Part shown: positions 25,412 through 33,329 of the stretch, in pieces | Layout of the letters: every line of letters begins with the position of its first letter | How positions within the stretch are numbered: position 1 is the stretch's first letter | From: a virus | Length of the DNA stretch: 64,000 bases | Reading direction: 5' to 3' (one strand) | IMG/VR virus record: IMGVR_UViG_3300022822_000017 | Span: 1-64,000 of that record | Program-made: the position numbers and the translations under genes | Notes under the pieces: generated by a model | The model's database searches: none | Told to the model about the DNA's origin: nothing | The model's input: only the letters and a program-made list of their open reading frames with translations

Positions 25412-27046
25412 ATGCCTAATACTTCCCATTCTACTACAACTTCTTGGAACACTTCAAGAACTACTTATGTTGTTACTAACACAAGTCATACTACAACTAC
25501 AAGTTGGAGTACAAGTAAAAGTACAGGTTATTCTAGGTCTACATCTAAAATTACTAATGAAAGTTATAGTACTTCAAAAAGCACTGTTACAACATGGTCT
25601 ACAACTGTTTCAACAGCTGTACCAGTAAACACACAAAAGACAACTACATATTATACTTCTAAAAGTACTATTACAAATTATTCAACTAGTTTAACAACTA
25701 CCACAACTTATGGTACATCAAGAAGTACCACTACAACTTTTGCAACTTCAAAGAGTACAGTAACTGTAAGGTCTACTTCAAGAACTACTACTTTTGCTAC
25801 AACTAGAAGTACAAGTACTACCTGGTCAACCTCTAGAAGTACTACAACAACTTACATAACTACTAGGGCTACTACTACTACTTATGCCACAAGTAAGGCT
25901 ACAACAACTACTTTTGCTACTAGCCAGAGTACAACAACAACTTTTAATACCAATAAGTCAACTACAACTACTTATACCACTAATTATAATGTTATAACTA
26001 GTTTTAATACATCAAGGTCTACTACTGTAACTAATTCTACAACAAAGAATACCTCTACTTATCATAGTACTAACAGAAGTACCACAACTACTTATAATAC
26101 TGCTAGGTCAACTACAACTAGTTGGGCAACAAGTAAATCCACTACTACTACATTCCTTACATCTAGTAGCTGGACAACTACTTTTAGTACTATAACAAAT
26201 TTTACAACTACTTATAATACTTCTCATAATACTAACACAACTGTTAGTACCTCAAGAAGTACTAATACAACCTGGTCTACTACTAGAAGCACAGTTACCA
26301 CATACAATACTAATCACAGTACAGTGACAAGTTATAACACTAATCATAGTACTACAACAACATTTGCTACAAGTCATAGCACTACTACCACTTATGCTAC
26401 TAACCATGCAACTACAACTACATGGACAACTACATACAATAGAATAACTAGTTTTGATACAAGCAAGTCAACTACTACAACATATAATACTTCTCACACT
26501 ACCTCTACTACTTTTAGTACTAATCACAGTACTACTACTACATGGAGCACTAGTCAAAGTACTATAACTAATTACAGTACAAGTCATGCTACAAATACAT
26601 CTTGGTTAACTGACAGAAGCACAACCACAACTTGGAACACTACTTCTTCTATTACCACTACTTATAACACTAGTCATACAACTGTAACTACTTATAATAC
26701 CAATCATAGTACAGTTACTAACTATTCTACAAGTAGTTCAAGAAACACTACATGGTCTACACAGAGAAGTACTACAACTACTTACTCAACAAGCCATATT
26801 ACATTAACAAACTATAATACTAACCATAGCACAACTACCACATACAGTACATCAAAAAGTACTACAACCACATACAACACATTAAAAGCAACAACTACTA
26901 GTTATAACACAACTTACAATACCACTACTACATTTAGTACAAGTACATCTAAGTTGACAAACTATTCTACTAGTCATAGCACAACAACAACCTGGTCTAC
27001 CAGTAGATCTACAACAACTACTTTTACAACAACATGGTATGTTTAA
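25412..27046 (+). CDS. Giant Thr/Ser decapeptide-repeat protein 2
   Basis: A 544-residue protein that is almost wholly the same 10-residue repeat as 23061-24764, again about 53 units. It starts within the repeat (MPNTSHSTTTSWNTSRTT) and ends TTTFTTTWYV, with no clear cap. Units carry NHSTTTTF, SRSTTTTY and similar variants. The two genes are paralogues, but the units are shuffled and diverged, so they are not a recent copy. Likely a fibre-like surface component; the lack of an N-terminal docking domain means it needs a partner. Confidence 0.75.
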   Translation: MPNTSHSTTTSWNTSRTTYVVTNTSHTTTTSWSTSKSTGYSRSTSKITNESYSTSKSTVTTWSTTVSTAVPVNTQKTTTYYTSKSTITNYSTSLTTTTTYGTSRSTTTTFATSKSTVTVRSTSRTTTFATTRSTSTTWSTSRSTTTTYITTRATTTTYATSKATTTTFATSQSTTTTFNTNKSTTTTYTTNYNVITSFNTSRSTTVTNSTTKNTSTYHSTNRSTTTTYNTARSTTTSWATSKSTTTTFLTSSSWTTTFSTITNFTTTYNTSHNTNTTVSTSRSTNTTWSTTRSTVTTYNTNHSTVTSYNTNHSTTTTFATSHSTTTTYATNHATTTTWTTTYNRITSFDTSKSTTTTYNTSHTTSTTFSTNHSTTTTWSTSQSTITNYSTSHATNTSWLTDRSTTTTWNTTSSITTTYNTSHTTVTTYNTNHSTVTNYSTSSSRNTTWSTQRSTTTTYSTSHITLTNYNTNHSTTTTYSTSKSTTTTYNTLKATTTSYNTTYNTTTTFSTSTSKLTNYSTSHSTTTTWSTSRSTTTTFTTTWYV

Positions 27047-27070
27047 ATTATTTATTATCTTAGCACAGAA

Positions 27071-27643
27071 ATGGATACAATAAAAGATAGAATAACTTGG
27101 TTACAAGGAGAAGATAAAAAGTACAGTAAGCTTTATTCTTCTGGATATCCTCATGGGGGACCTATGGGATTAGTAACAGTCTTTGATATTCCCAAAGAAA
27201 AAAAGTGTATAGATTTAGGATGTGGATTAGGAGAATTGAGTAAACACTTTACAGACTACACAGGAGTGGATGTCTCTAGCTGGGTTATAGGCTCAAACAA
27301 ACAAAGAAAAATTAATGGTACTTACTACCATGCTTCTTTAGATAATCTAACTTGTATAAACAAGAACCAATATGATGTAGGTATCTGTTCAGATGTAATG
27401 GAGCATATCCCTGAAGAAAAAGTAGGAGTTATTTTAAAAAGTATATCTTTGTTAAAAGTAGGAACTTTTTATTTTGACATAGCTCTTCTGCCAAGTTCTA
27501 ATGTAGATGAAGAAGGAAAAAATTTACACCTTACTCTTTGGAAACAAGAAAGATGGGTAGAAGAACTAAAAAAGTATTTTAAATTAAAAGAAGGTAAAAT
27601 TTGTGAAGGAAGTCTTAGAGTAAGTTGTACCTTGAAACAATAA
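27071..27643 (+). CDS. Class I SAM-dependent methyltransferase
   Basis: A 190-residue protein with KCIDLGCGLGELSKHF (motif I, SAM binding) at about residues 47-62, VDVSSWVIG (acidic motif II region) and VGICSDVMEHIP (motif IV region). The fold is the common Rossmann methyltransferase, most like those in polysaccharide and nodulation-type clusters rather than DNA methylases, as no target-recognition domain is present. The neighbouring genes suggest a sugar or protein acceptor. A TATCTTAG sequence, one base off the Bacteroidota -7 box, lies 7 bases ahead of the ATG. Confidence 0.7.
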   Translation: MDTIKDRITWLQGEDKKYSKLYSSGYPHGGPMGLVTVFDIPKEKKCIDLGCGLGELSKHFTDYTGVDVSSWVIGSNKQRKINGTYYHASLDNLTCINKNQYDVGICSDVMEHIPEEKVGVILKSISLLKVGTFYFDIALLPSSNVDEEGKNLHLTLWKQERWVEELKKYFKLKEGKICEGSLRVSCTLKQ

Positions 27644-27667
27644 TTATTAATAATTAAAAACAGAAGT

Positions 27668-28069
27668 ATGAATGCACAAACAATTATTTTAATTATCCTA
27701 GGATTAGGATTTTTTATTACAGCACTACTAGTGCTAAAGAAAAGAAAACCACAAAGTATTAATGTTACAACAACCACTAAAGCAGTAGCTACAACTACAG
27801 TAAAGCCTAGTGATGTTGATCCAAGTGATGTTAAACCAAGTGATCCAATTGCTACTACAACTACAACTACAAAGGCACCACAACCTAGTCCTAGCATTGA
27901 TGCTACTAGATACAAGCCTAACCCTAGACCAAAGAAGAATCCAGCTCCAAAAAAGAAACCAAATCCAAGACCTAAAAAAGAAGCAGTTAAAGTTGCACCT
28001 AAGAAGGTTGTTAGAAAGGTTAAAGAAGAGCCTAAAGCAAAACCAAGAAAACCTAAAGCTAAAAAATAA
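27668..28069 (+). CDS. Membrane-anchored Lys/Pro-rich protein, 133 aa
   Basis: A single N-terminal membrane segment (IILIILGLGFFITALLVL, about residues 6-23) is followed by KKRK, a TTTT linker, and a long basic Pro/Lys tail (PRPKKNPAPKKKPNPRPKKE). The arrangement suggests an inner-membrane protein with the tail inside or in the periplasm. It could bind DNA or polyanionic cell-wall polymers. It may belong to the lysis group a kilobase downstream. No family is recognised. Confidence 0.6.
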   Translation: MNAQTIILIILGLGFFITALLVLKKRKPQSINVTTTTKAVATTTVKPSDVDPSDVKPSDPIATTTTTTKAPQPSPSIDATRYKPNPRPKKNPAPKKKPNPRPKKEAVKVAPKKVVRKVKEEPKAKPRKPKAKK

Positions 28070-28077
28070 GTTACAAT

Positions 28078-28986
28078 ATGGAAATGTTTGACCAAAAAGT
28101 TCTTAAAGAGAGGATTGGAGAACTTAAGAAAAGTAATAACCTAAAGACATTAGAACCTGTAGAAAGGTATTTACTTGAAAAGTTAAAGAAGACTGGTGTG
28201 AAAGCCAACTATGATGTATTGTGTGAGGAGATGCCTTACTTTGATACAATAGGTTACACAGAGTATGCAACCAACTTTATTATGTCCCCACTTAATCTAA
28301 AGATGAAAGAAGACATGATGAGGGATGCAGAGCAGGATACAGATGAATATGAAATATTAGATTATGCATCTCATTTTGCTGATAACATTAAGAATAATTT
28401 AGCTAATAAATACAAAGACAGATTATCTGACTTTGATGGATACAAAGAGGTTACAGCTTTAGTAGTTTTACCAGGGTCTAATAAACTAAAGTCAGCTGTT
28501 TGTATCAACAAGTTAAAAGAGATAAAGAGATTGTATGGTGATGATGTTTATTTTAAACCTCACCCACTTACAACACATGCTTTCATTGGTGAGTTGAAAG
28601 ACTTATTTGGTGAGAACAGTATATTACCTAGAGAGATTGATTTGTATTATTTCCTAGCAAAAGTAGATAAGGTCTACACAACCCACATAAGTGAAAGTGC
28701 AGTTTATGCCATAGCTTTGGGTAAGAAGATTGAGCCTATTGATGTTTACAATGAAATAAGACAAGGATCTTTTTACAGTATAAATGTAGGTCTTTTTGAA
28801 AATCAATATGAAGGCAAAGAGTGGATTAACAAAGTCTTCTCAAGTCCAAAGTCAGGAGTGATAAATCCTAATCTTGATAAAGATTGGAAAAAGAAAGTAG
28901 ATTTATATTTAGAATACATTTTAGAAAAAAGGGAAATGTATAAAGATTGGTACATAGACAGTAGAGTACCAAAAGAAAAAAAGTAA
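28078..28986 (+). CDS. GT-B-like (KPHP-motif) polysaccharide transferase
   Basis: A 302-residue protein with VYFKPHPLTTHAFIGELKDL at about residues 157-176, followed by VYTTHISESAVYAIALGKKI. The KPHP motif and the TxxSESAxxxxALGK segment are those of GT-B-type capsule and CDP-glycerol/teichoic acid transferases, where they bind the nucleotide donor. The N-terminal acceptor half is helical and unlike a known family. With the DxD enzyme at 20374 it gives this block two glycosyl-transfer folds. Confidence 0.6.
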   Translation: MEMFDQKVLKERIGELKKSNNLKTLEPVERYLLEKLKKTGVKANYDVLCEEMPYFDTIGYTEYATNFIMSPLNLKMKEDMMRDAEQDTDEYEILDYASHFADNIKNNLANKYKDRLSDFDGYKEVTALVVLPGSNKLKSAVCINKLKEIKRLYGDDVYFKPHPLTTHAFIGELKDLFGENSILPREIDLYYFLAKVDKVYTTHISESAVYAIALGKKIEPIDVYNEIRQGSFYSINVGLFENQYEGKEWINKVFSSPKSGVINPNLDKDWKKKVDLYLEYILEKREMYKDWYIDSRVPKEKK

Positions 28987-29042
28987 AGAAGTAATTTAAT
29001 AAAGTACCCCCTAGTGACAGCAACAAATATAAATCCCAGGGA

Positions 29043-29615
29043 ATGACAACATTTGTACACACATTAAAACAAGCAACTATGGAAGGATTCTCCTTGTACA
29101 TACAGTACTTTATTAAATTGTTTCTCAGTATTAAGCTTTTTGCAACCCCAAGTGGGATGGTATCTGGGATTTCAGTAACTACTGTATTATTATTAAGTTC
29201 AGTTCAACAGTCAATACTTCTGTTATTAGGACTATTTATGTTAGACTTTGCAACAGGTATAGCAGCTTCAATAAAAGAACAAGTAGATTACAGAAAAAAG
29301 AACCCTGACTTTCCTAAGAACAATTTTGTATCCTCTGAAAAACTAAAGCTGTCACTAGTTAAACTCTTTACATATACTACTGTAATATTATCAGTAAATG
29401 GTATAGAAACTATCTTCAAAATAAAAACATTTTCTTTTCCTAGCATTACAACACATAATTATTCTATCACTTTAATTGTGATAGGAGTGTGTACTACAAT
29501 AGAATTTTACTCTATCTTCTTTGAGAACTTCAAAAGGATGGGGTTTGACATTATTAGTGGTATTACTAAAACTGTCAAGGCTGCTAAAAAAGTTTATGAT
29601 GAAGTAAAAAAATAA
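29043..29615 (+). CDS. Holin-like membrane protein (phage holin 4 type)
   Basis: A 190-residue protein with at least three hydrophobic segments. One reads SILLLLGLFMLDFATGIAAS, the D-x-x-T-G-I-x-A-A signature of the phage holin 4 family. A loop rich in Lys (EQVDYRKKNPDF) separates it from two later segments. It would form the timing pores of lysis. It is followed after 4 bases by the lysin gene, the expected holin-lysin order. Confidence 0.7.
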   Translation: MTTFVHTLKQATMEGFSLYIQYFIKLFLSIKLFATPSGMVSGISVTTVLLLSSVQQSILLLLGLFMLDFATGIAASIKEQVDYRKKNPDFPKNNFVSSEKLKLSLVKLFTYTTVILSVNGIETIFKIKTFSFPSITTHNYSITLIVIGVCTTIEFYSIFFENFKRMGFDIISGITKTVKAAKKVYDEVKK

Positions 29616-29619
29616 AACA

Positions 29620-30225
29620 ATGGCAACAAAAGTAAAAAGTTACACAGATAAAGAACTCCTTGACAGAATGAAAAGCTTAGATAGCTTTACTCACATGCCA
29701 GAGTCACACCACATAATTGCATTAAGAAGCAAAGAAGATGTGGCAGACAGGTATGATGATAAACTCTATCTGTTTAAAGGAGAGAAGTTTGTCTCAGTAA
29801 TGAGTTGTACAACCAACAGTGGTAAGTATGGCTTATTAAACTTTATGAAGTGGAATAAGAAAGGCACTGCTGTAATTAAATTTGATGAAGTATATTATGA
29901 TACTTTCATGAAATCTGATGGGGACTGTGTTAGACACCACAATAGTAAGATGCCATGTCTAAGACAAATGGGTCCTATGAAGTATTATAGAGACAACAAC
30001 AAAGACTTAAAGATAGATGAAGCTGGAGAAGTATTTGAAGCTAACAATAGTACCAATATACATGGGAACTCTTATGTAGCAAAGAAAGGAATAATTTCCT
30101 GGACAATTGGTAAATGGGGTACAGGATGCATAGTTGTAAATGACCTTACAAAATACTTTGAAGTTTTACTGTTAAGAATAAAGTTTAACAAGTTAATTAC
30201 CTTCACAGGTTTAAAAGAATTTTAA
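29620..30225 (+). CDS. Endolysin-like protein with YkuD-type motif
   Basis: A 201-residue protein with IHGNSYV (H148, G149) and, 21 residues on, KWGTGCIVVND (C170). The H-G...T-G-C order is that of the L,D-transpeptidase/YkuD fold catalytic site, which here probably cleaves rather than makes peptidoglycan cross-links, as in other Bacteroidota phage lysins. It has no signal peptide, so it would need the holin just upstream. The N-terminal half (HIIALRSKEDVADRYDDKLY) is also seen in such phage enzymes. Confidence 0.65.
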   Translation: MATKVKSYTDKELLDRMKSLDSFTHMPESHHIIALRSKEDVADRYDDKLYLFKGEKFVSVMSCTTNSGKYGLLNFMKWNKKGTAVIKFDEVYYDTFMKSDGDCVRHHNSKMPCLRQMGPMKYYRDNNKDLKIDEAGEVFEANNSTNIHGNSYVAKKGIISWTIGKWGTGCIVVNDLTKYFEVLLLRIKFNKLITFTGLKEF

Positions 30226-30227
30226 TT

Positions 30228-30731
30228 ATGAGTGAAAACCCAAAGCTAAGAAAGAATGGAGGACCAGGCACCAAGACAGGAAATTTCCTAAGAGGTGTAC
30301 TAGGTGCTGCTCCTAAACTTATTGACCTTGTTACAGGGGGTAAGTTCACAGATGCCATTAGTTTAATTTCAGGTTCCCCTACTAATGCAGGGTTATCTGC
30401 AGATGAAGCTGACAAGGTGTTTAACATGATACAAGAAGATATCAAAGACATACAGAATGCTAGGCAGATGCAAACAGAGATAGCTACTTCTGCTAACTCA
30501 ACTAAACTAGCTAAAAACTTTGTTTACTATTTAGCTATTGGAGTGTTTACATTCTCAGTAGCAGTAGTAATACTTTTATTCTTTAAGGAAGTTCCTGAAA
30601 AGAACAAAGATGTAGTAAACTTTATTTTAGGAGTACTCATAGGTACAGGTCTAACAGGAATCTTTAACTACTTTTTTGGTAGCTCTAAAGGGTCAAAAGA
30701 TAAAGCAGACTTACTGTCTGCACTAAAATAA
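30228..30731 (+). CDS. Two-helix membrane protein, holin-like
   Basis: A 167-residue protein with a Gly-rich start, an amphipathic helix (SADEADKVFNMIQEDIKDIQ), two membrane segments at about 98-118 and 128-148, and the tail GSSKGSKDKADLLSAL. The tail and layout resemble the holin of 3TMs family found beside phage lysins. It may be a second holin or an antiholin. It overlaps the next gene by one base. Confidence 0.6.
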   Translation: MSENPKLRKNGGPGTKTGNFLRGVLGAAPKLIDLVTGGKFTDAISLISGSPTNAGLSADEADKVFNMIQEDIKDIQNARQMQTEIATSANSTKLAKNFVYYLAIGVFTFSVAVVILLFFKEVPEKNKDVVNFILGVLIGTGLTGIFNYFFGSSKGSKDKADLLSALK

Positions 30732-30985
30732 TGGCAACTACTACAACAGACAAAGCTATTTTCTCAATGGAATTGAGTAAGTTAATCCCCTTAATTGTGG
30801 GATTAATGTTGGCTACAAATACTGTGTCTCTTACAATACAAAGACTATCTAACCTAGAGGAGAAAAGTGATTATGACATCAAGGCAACCAAAAGAAGAAT
30901 AGACAACTCAAGAACAGAGATTAAGTATGAAACAGAGATCAAAGATTTAAGGAGAGACTTGAAGCACTGTAAAGAGAAAAGTTAA
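30731..30985 (+). CDS. Small membrane protein with coiled coil, spanin-like candidate
   Basis: An 84-residue protein with one N-terminal membrane segment (LIPLIVGLMLATNTVSL) and a long charged helix rich in Arg, Glu and Lys. An inner-membrane anchor plus periplasmic coiled coil is the layout of an i-spanin, which helps break the outer membrane. No o-spanin lipoprotein is visible beside it. It closes the lysis cassette, followed by a weak terminator. Confidence 0.55.
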   Translation: MATTTTDKAIFSMELSKLIPLIVGLMLATNTVSLTIQRLSNLEEKSDYDIKATKRRIDNSRTEIKYETEIKDLRRDLKHCKEKS

Positions 30986-31009
30986 GATTAAACTGAAAGA
31001 TAATTAAGG

Positions 31010-31040
31010 TTCTACAAGCTAGAAGTTTAATTATTTTTTA
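31010..31040 (+). terminator. Weak terminator after the lysis cassette
   Basis: TTCTA (31010-31014) and TAGAA (31020-31024) form a short stem followed by GTTTAATTATTTTTTA. The stem is short but the U-rich tail is strong. A promoter-like box follows at once. Confidence 0.4.
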
Positions 31041-31041
31041 C

Positions 31042-31049
31042 TAACTTTG
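31042..31049 (+). promoter_or_regulatory. Bacteroidota-like -7 box TAACTTTG
   Basis: TAACTTTG is identical to the box at 3094-3101, and the ATG follows 5 bases later (TGTTCATGGAACA against AAGTATGGAACA there). It would start a near-leaderless transcript for the nuclease and ring-protein genes. No -33 element is clear. Confidence 0.45.
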
Positions 31050-31054
31050 TGTTC

Positions 31055-31837
31055 ATGGAACACAAGGAAATTGGTAGAAAGCTTATTGAGCACTTCAAAG
31101 TAATGATATTTGATGAGCCTTCTCACACATACAAAGTAGCAGGAAAAGGGTTAACACCTGTATCAACTTTCATTAAGAAATTTGTGAAACCTTTTGATGT
31201 AGACAAGGTAGCACCTTTCTCTGCAAAGAAAGAAGGAGTTACAGTAGAAGAGATTAAAGCAAAATGGGACAAGATAAAGAATGAAGCCTGTGACAATGGT
31301 ACTAAAGTACATGACTTTGGAGAAAGATTTGTAATAGATAAATACAAAGTAGAGTCTGATTTAGAATACAGTAGTGTTTTACAACACTTAAAGAATGATG
31401 AAAAGTTACAACCTAAGTCAGAAGCCTTAGTAAAGTTTTGGAAGAAAATGCCAGAACACTACTATCCAGTAGCTTTAGAGCTTAGGATGTTTTGTTTAGA
31501 GATGGGCATTGCAGGTACAGCAGATATAATACTTGTGGACAAAAGAGATGGTAGTTTAGTTATTGCTGATTACAAAACCAATAAGGATTTGTTTAAACAG
31601 TACAAACAACAAAAGTTATTAGGTATCTTTAAGCACATGAATGATACTCCTTACAGTAAGTACAAAGTTCAGCTTTCTACTTATCAAATTCTACTAGAAA
31701 AGGTAGGATTTAAAGTGAGTAGAAGATTTTTAATTTGGTTAAAAGAAGATGGGGAATATGAAATATTTGACACCTCTGATATTACCAAAGATATTATAAG
31801 CTATTTTAAAGCTAAAGTAGAATATGCAAATTGGTAA
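31055..31837 (+). CDS. PD-(D/E)XK family nuclease
   Basis: A GTG lies upstream at 31049 but falls inside the promoter box, so ATG 31055 is chosen. The protein contains ALELRMFCLEMGIAGTADII followed by SLVIADYKTNKD. This is the G-x-x-D...D-Y-K-T core of the RecB/Cas4-like PD-(D/E)XK nucleases (D and E/D ligands with catalytic Lys in DYKT). Such nucleases recur beside the neck genes of crAss-like phages. The role may be DNA processing for packaging or degradation of host DNA. The C-terminal part completes the fold. Confidence 0.75.
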   Translation: MEHKEIGRKLIEHFKVMIFDEPSHTYKVAGKGLTPVSTFIKKFVKPFDVDKVAPFSAKKEGVTVEEIKAKWDKIKNEACDNGTKVHDFGERFVIDKYKVESDLEYSSVLQHLKNDEKLQPKSEALVKFWKKMPEHYYPVALELRMFCLEMGIAGTADIILVDKRDGSLVIADYKTNKDLFKQYKQQKLLGIFKHMNDTPYSKYKVQLSTYQILLEKVGFKVSRRFLIWLKEDGEYEIFDTSDITKDIISYFKAKVEYANW

Positions 31838-31850
31838 AACATAAAAAGTA

Positions 31851-32576
31851 ATGGCACTAACAGGAAACATTATACAAAGGGTTCAAAGTCTTTATAGTAA
31901 AGGCATAGAATCTGGGTCTTCAAGGTTAATGAGAAGACACATTTATTCTAAAATGGTAAGTGTCAGAGCACTCTTATTCTTTAATAAGATAAATAAAAGA
32001 CAATTCATTTCTAAGTTTAATTACACTATGCTATCTTGTGTAGAGTTAATTAAGACTACAGAAGATAATTGTCCTTGCTTGCCTGCACCAGGATGCAAGA
32101 TTCTAAGAACTAAACATAAATTACCTAAGCCTGTAAACAGTATCAATGGTTATATGATTGACTCTGTGATGTCTGTAAACCATGGCACCATCTTTCATGA
32201 GGTAACTTACAAAAGTAAAATATGGAGAGCTGCAGATAAGTACTCTTCAAGTAAGCCTGACTTCTTTATAAAAGATGACTATTTATACATTACCTCTACA
32301 AGAACACTAGAATCCATAAACATCTTAGGTTTGTTTGCACATCCTTTAGATGCTTTAAACTACCCTTCAAAATGTGAAGAGGTAACAACTTGTCCTACAC
32401 ATCCCACTGAAATGGAGTTTCCTTTAGATGAGGAATTGGTAGATGCTTTAGTAGAACTTACTGTACAAGAAATTGCTGCAGGATTTGCAGTAGGGTATGA
32501 AGATAAAAGGAATGATGGATCAGACCATGTAGAAGGTTCACAACAACCACAGAGAAGACAACAGAGAAGACAATAG
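31851..32576 (+). CDS. Putative tail ring protein
   Basis: A 241-residue protein. The N-terminal half is helical and basic. From about residue 100 a beta-rich part includes HGTIFHEVTYKSKIWRAADK and NILGLFAHPLDALNYP, the latter close to the conserved GLFExP segment of crAss-like ring or tail tubular proteins. The C-terminus is Gln/Arg-rich (SQQPQRRQQRRQ). Its place before two further conserved neck genes and the muzzle supports a ring of the short tail. The ring number cannot be set from sequence alone. Confidence 0.5.
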   Translation: MALTGNIIQRVQSLYSKGIESGSSRLMRRHIYSKMVSVRALLFFNKINKRQFISKFNYTMLSCVELIKTTEDNCPCLPAPGCKILRTKHKLPKPVNSINGYMIDSVMSVNHGTIFHEVTYKSKIWRAADKYSSSKPDFFIKDDYLYITSTRTLESINILGLFAHPLDALNYPSKCEEVTTCPTHPTEMEFPLDEELVDALVELTVQEIAAGFAVGYEDKRNDGSDHVEGSQQPQRRQQRRQ

Positions 32577-32579
32577 CCT

Positions 32580-33056
32580 ATGAATAATATATTATCCTCA
32601 TATAAATATTACAGGTCAGCAGGAGGTGGCTTAGAAGTTAATAGAAAGGACTTTTGTAAAATTGTAAATGAGTTTAATAAACACATCATGCAATTTGTTT
32701 TTGATGGAGATGAAGTTAAGCTGCCTGAAAAGATGGGCACTATCTCTGTAAAAGGTAAAAAGATTAAAACAGAGTTTGATGAAGAGCTAGGTAGAATTAC
32801 TAACCAGGCTGTAGATTATCAAGAAACTAATAAGCTTTGGGCAAAGTGTCCAGAGTGTCAAAAGAAAAAGCAAATGGTTTATCATTTGAATGAACACTCT
32901 GATGGCATTAGATATAAGTTCTTTTGGAGTAAAGAAAGAATGATAGTAGAATACAAGTTGTTTTACACTATGATTTTTACAAGAACAAACAAAAGACATT
33001 TGTCTCAGTTAATACAAAAAGGACAAGAGTTCTATGTTGAACCTACTAAATTTTAA
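32580..33056 (+). CDS. Conserved crAss-like neck/tail protein, 158 aa
   Basis: A 158-residue basic protein with KIVNEFNKHIMQFVFDGDEV, then LPEKMGTISVKGKK, and a CPECQ motif at about residue 98 that could hold metal with other residues. The first half resembles a HU/IHF-type pattern (helix, then basic strands PEKMGTISVK), as seen in conserved crAss-like proteins of this region. It is probably a structural component of the tail; DNA binding is possible. It is flanked by other ring genes with gaps of 3 bases. Confidence 0.5.
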   Translation: MNNILSSYKYYRSAGGGLEVNRKDFCKIVNEFNKHIMQFVFDGDEVKLPEKMGTISVKGKKIKTEFDEELGRITNQAVDYQETNKLWAKCPECQKKKQMVYHLNEHSDGIRYKFFWSKERMIVEYKLFYTMIFTRTNKRHLSQLIQKGQEFYVEPTKF

Positions 33057-33059
33057 ATT

Positions 33060-33314
33060 ATGAGTGAAATAAAAATGACTAAAAGTTCTTCAGAAGGAAC
33101 TGGTGTACCAAAAGGTGCAGAAATATTAAAGAAAGACACTACTGTAAGAGTAGAGAAAATTGAAAATGGGTTTATAATCTCTAAAAATACAGAGATAAGA
33201 TACAAAATAAAAGATAGGACTGACTATGCTTATGTAGACAAAAAGTATTTTAGTGAAACAGACCCTATGGAGATTAAGCTAAATGGCAAAAGTCTTTCAG
33301 ATGATTTTAAATAA
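33060..33314 (+). CDS. Small conserved protein, 84 aa
   Basis: An 84-residue protein with TTVRVEKIENGFIISKNTEI, a segment seen in small proteins beside crAss-like and other phage tail genes. It is soluble and beta-rich. It may be a tail assembly chaperone or minor tail component, but nothing in the sequence decides this. Confidence 0.55.
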   Translation: MSEIKMTKSSSEGTGVPKGAEILKKDTTVRVEKIENGFIISKNTEIRYKIKDRTDYAYVDKKYFSETDPMEIKLNGKSLSDDFK

Positions 33315-33329
33315 TTAAAAAATAAGTAA

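Noticed and set aside
23061-27046. CRISPR-like array from the regular 30-base periodicity
   Set aside because: There are no distinct spacers; the period is that of a coding 10-residue repeat in one open frame.
27469-28095. 208-residue leftward frame opposite the Lys/Pro-rich gene
   Set aside because: It spans two rightward genes, is composed of Leu/Gly/Val from reverse-read Lys/Pro/Thr codons, and lies against the operon direction.
17310-28986. Diversity-generating retroelement driving the fibre genes
   Set aside because: No reverse transcriptase gene or template/variable repeat pair is visible in the window.
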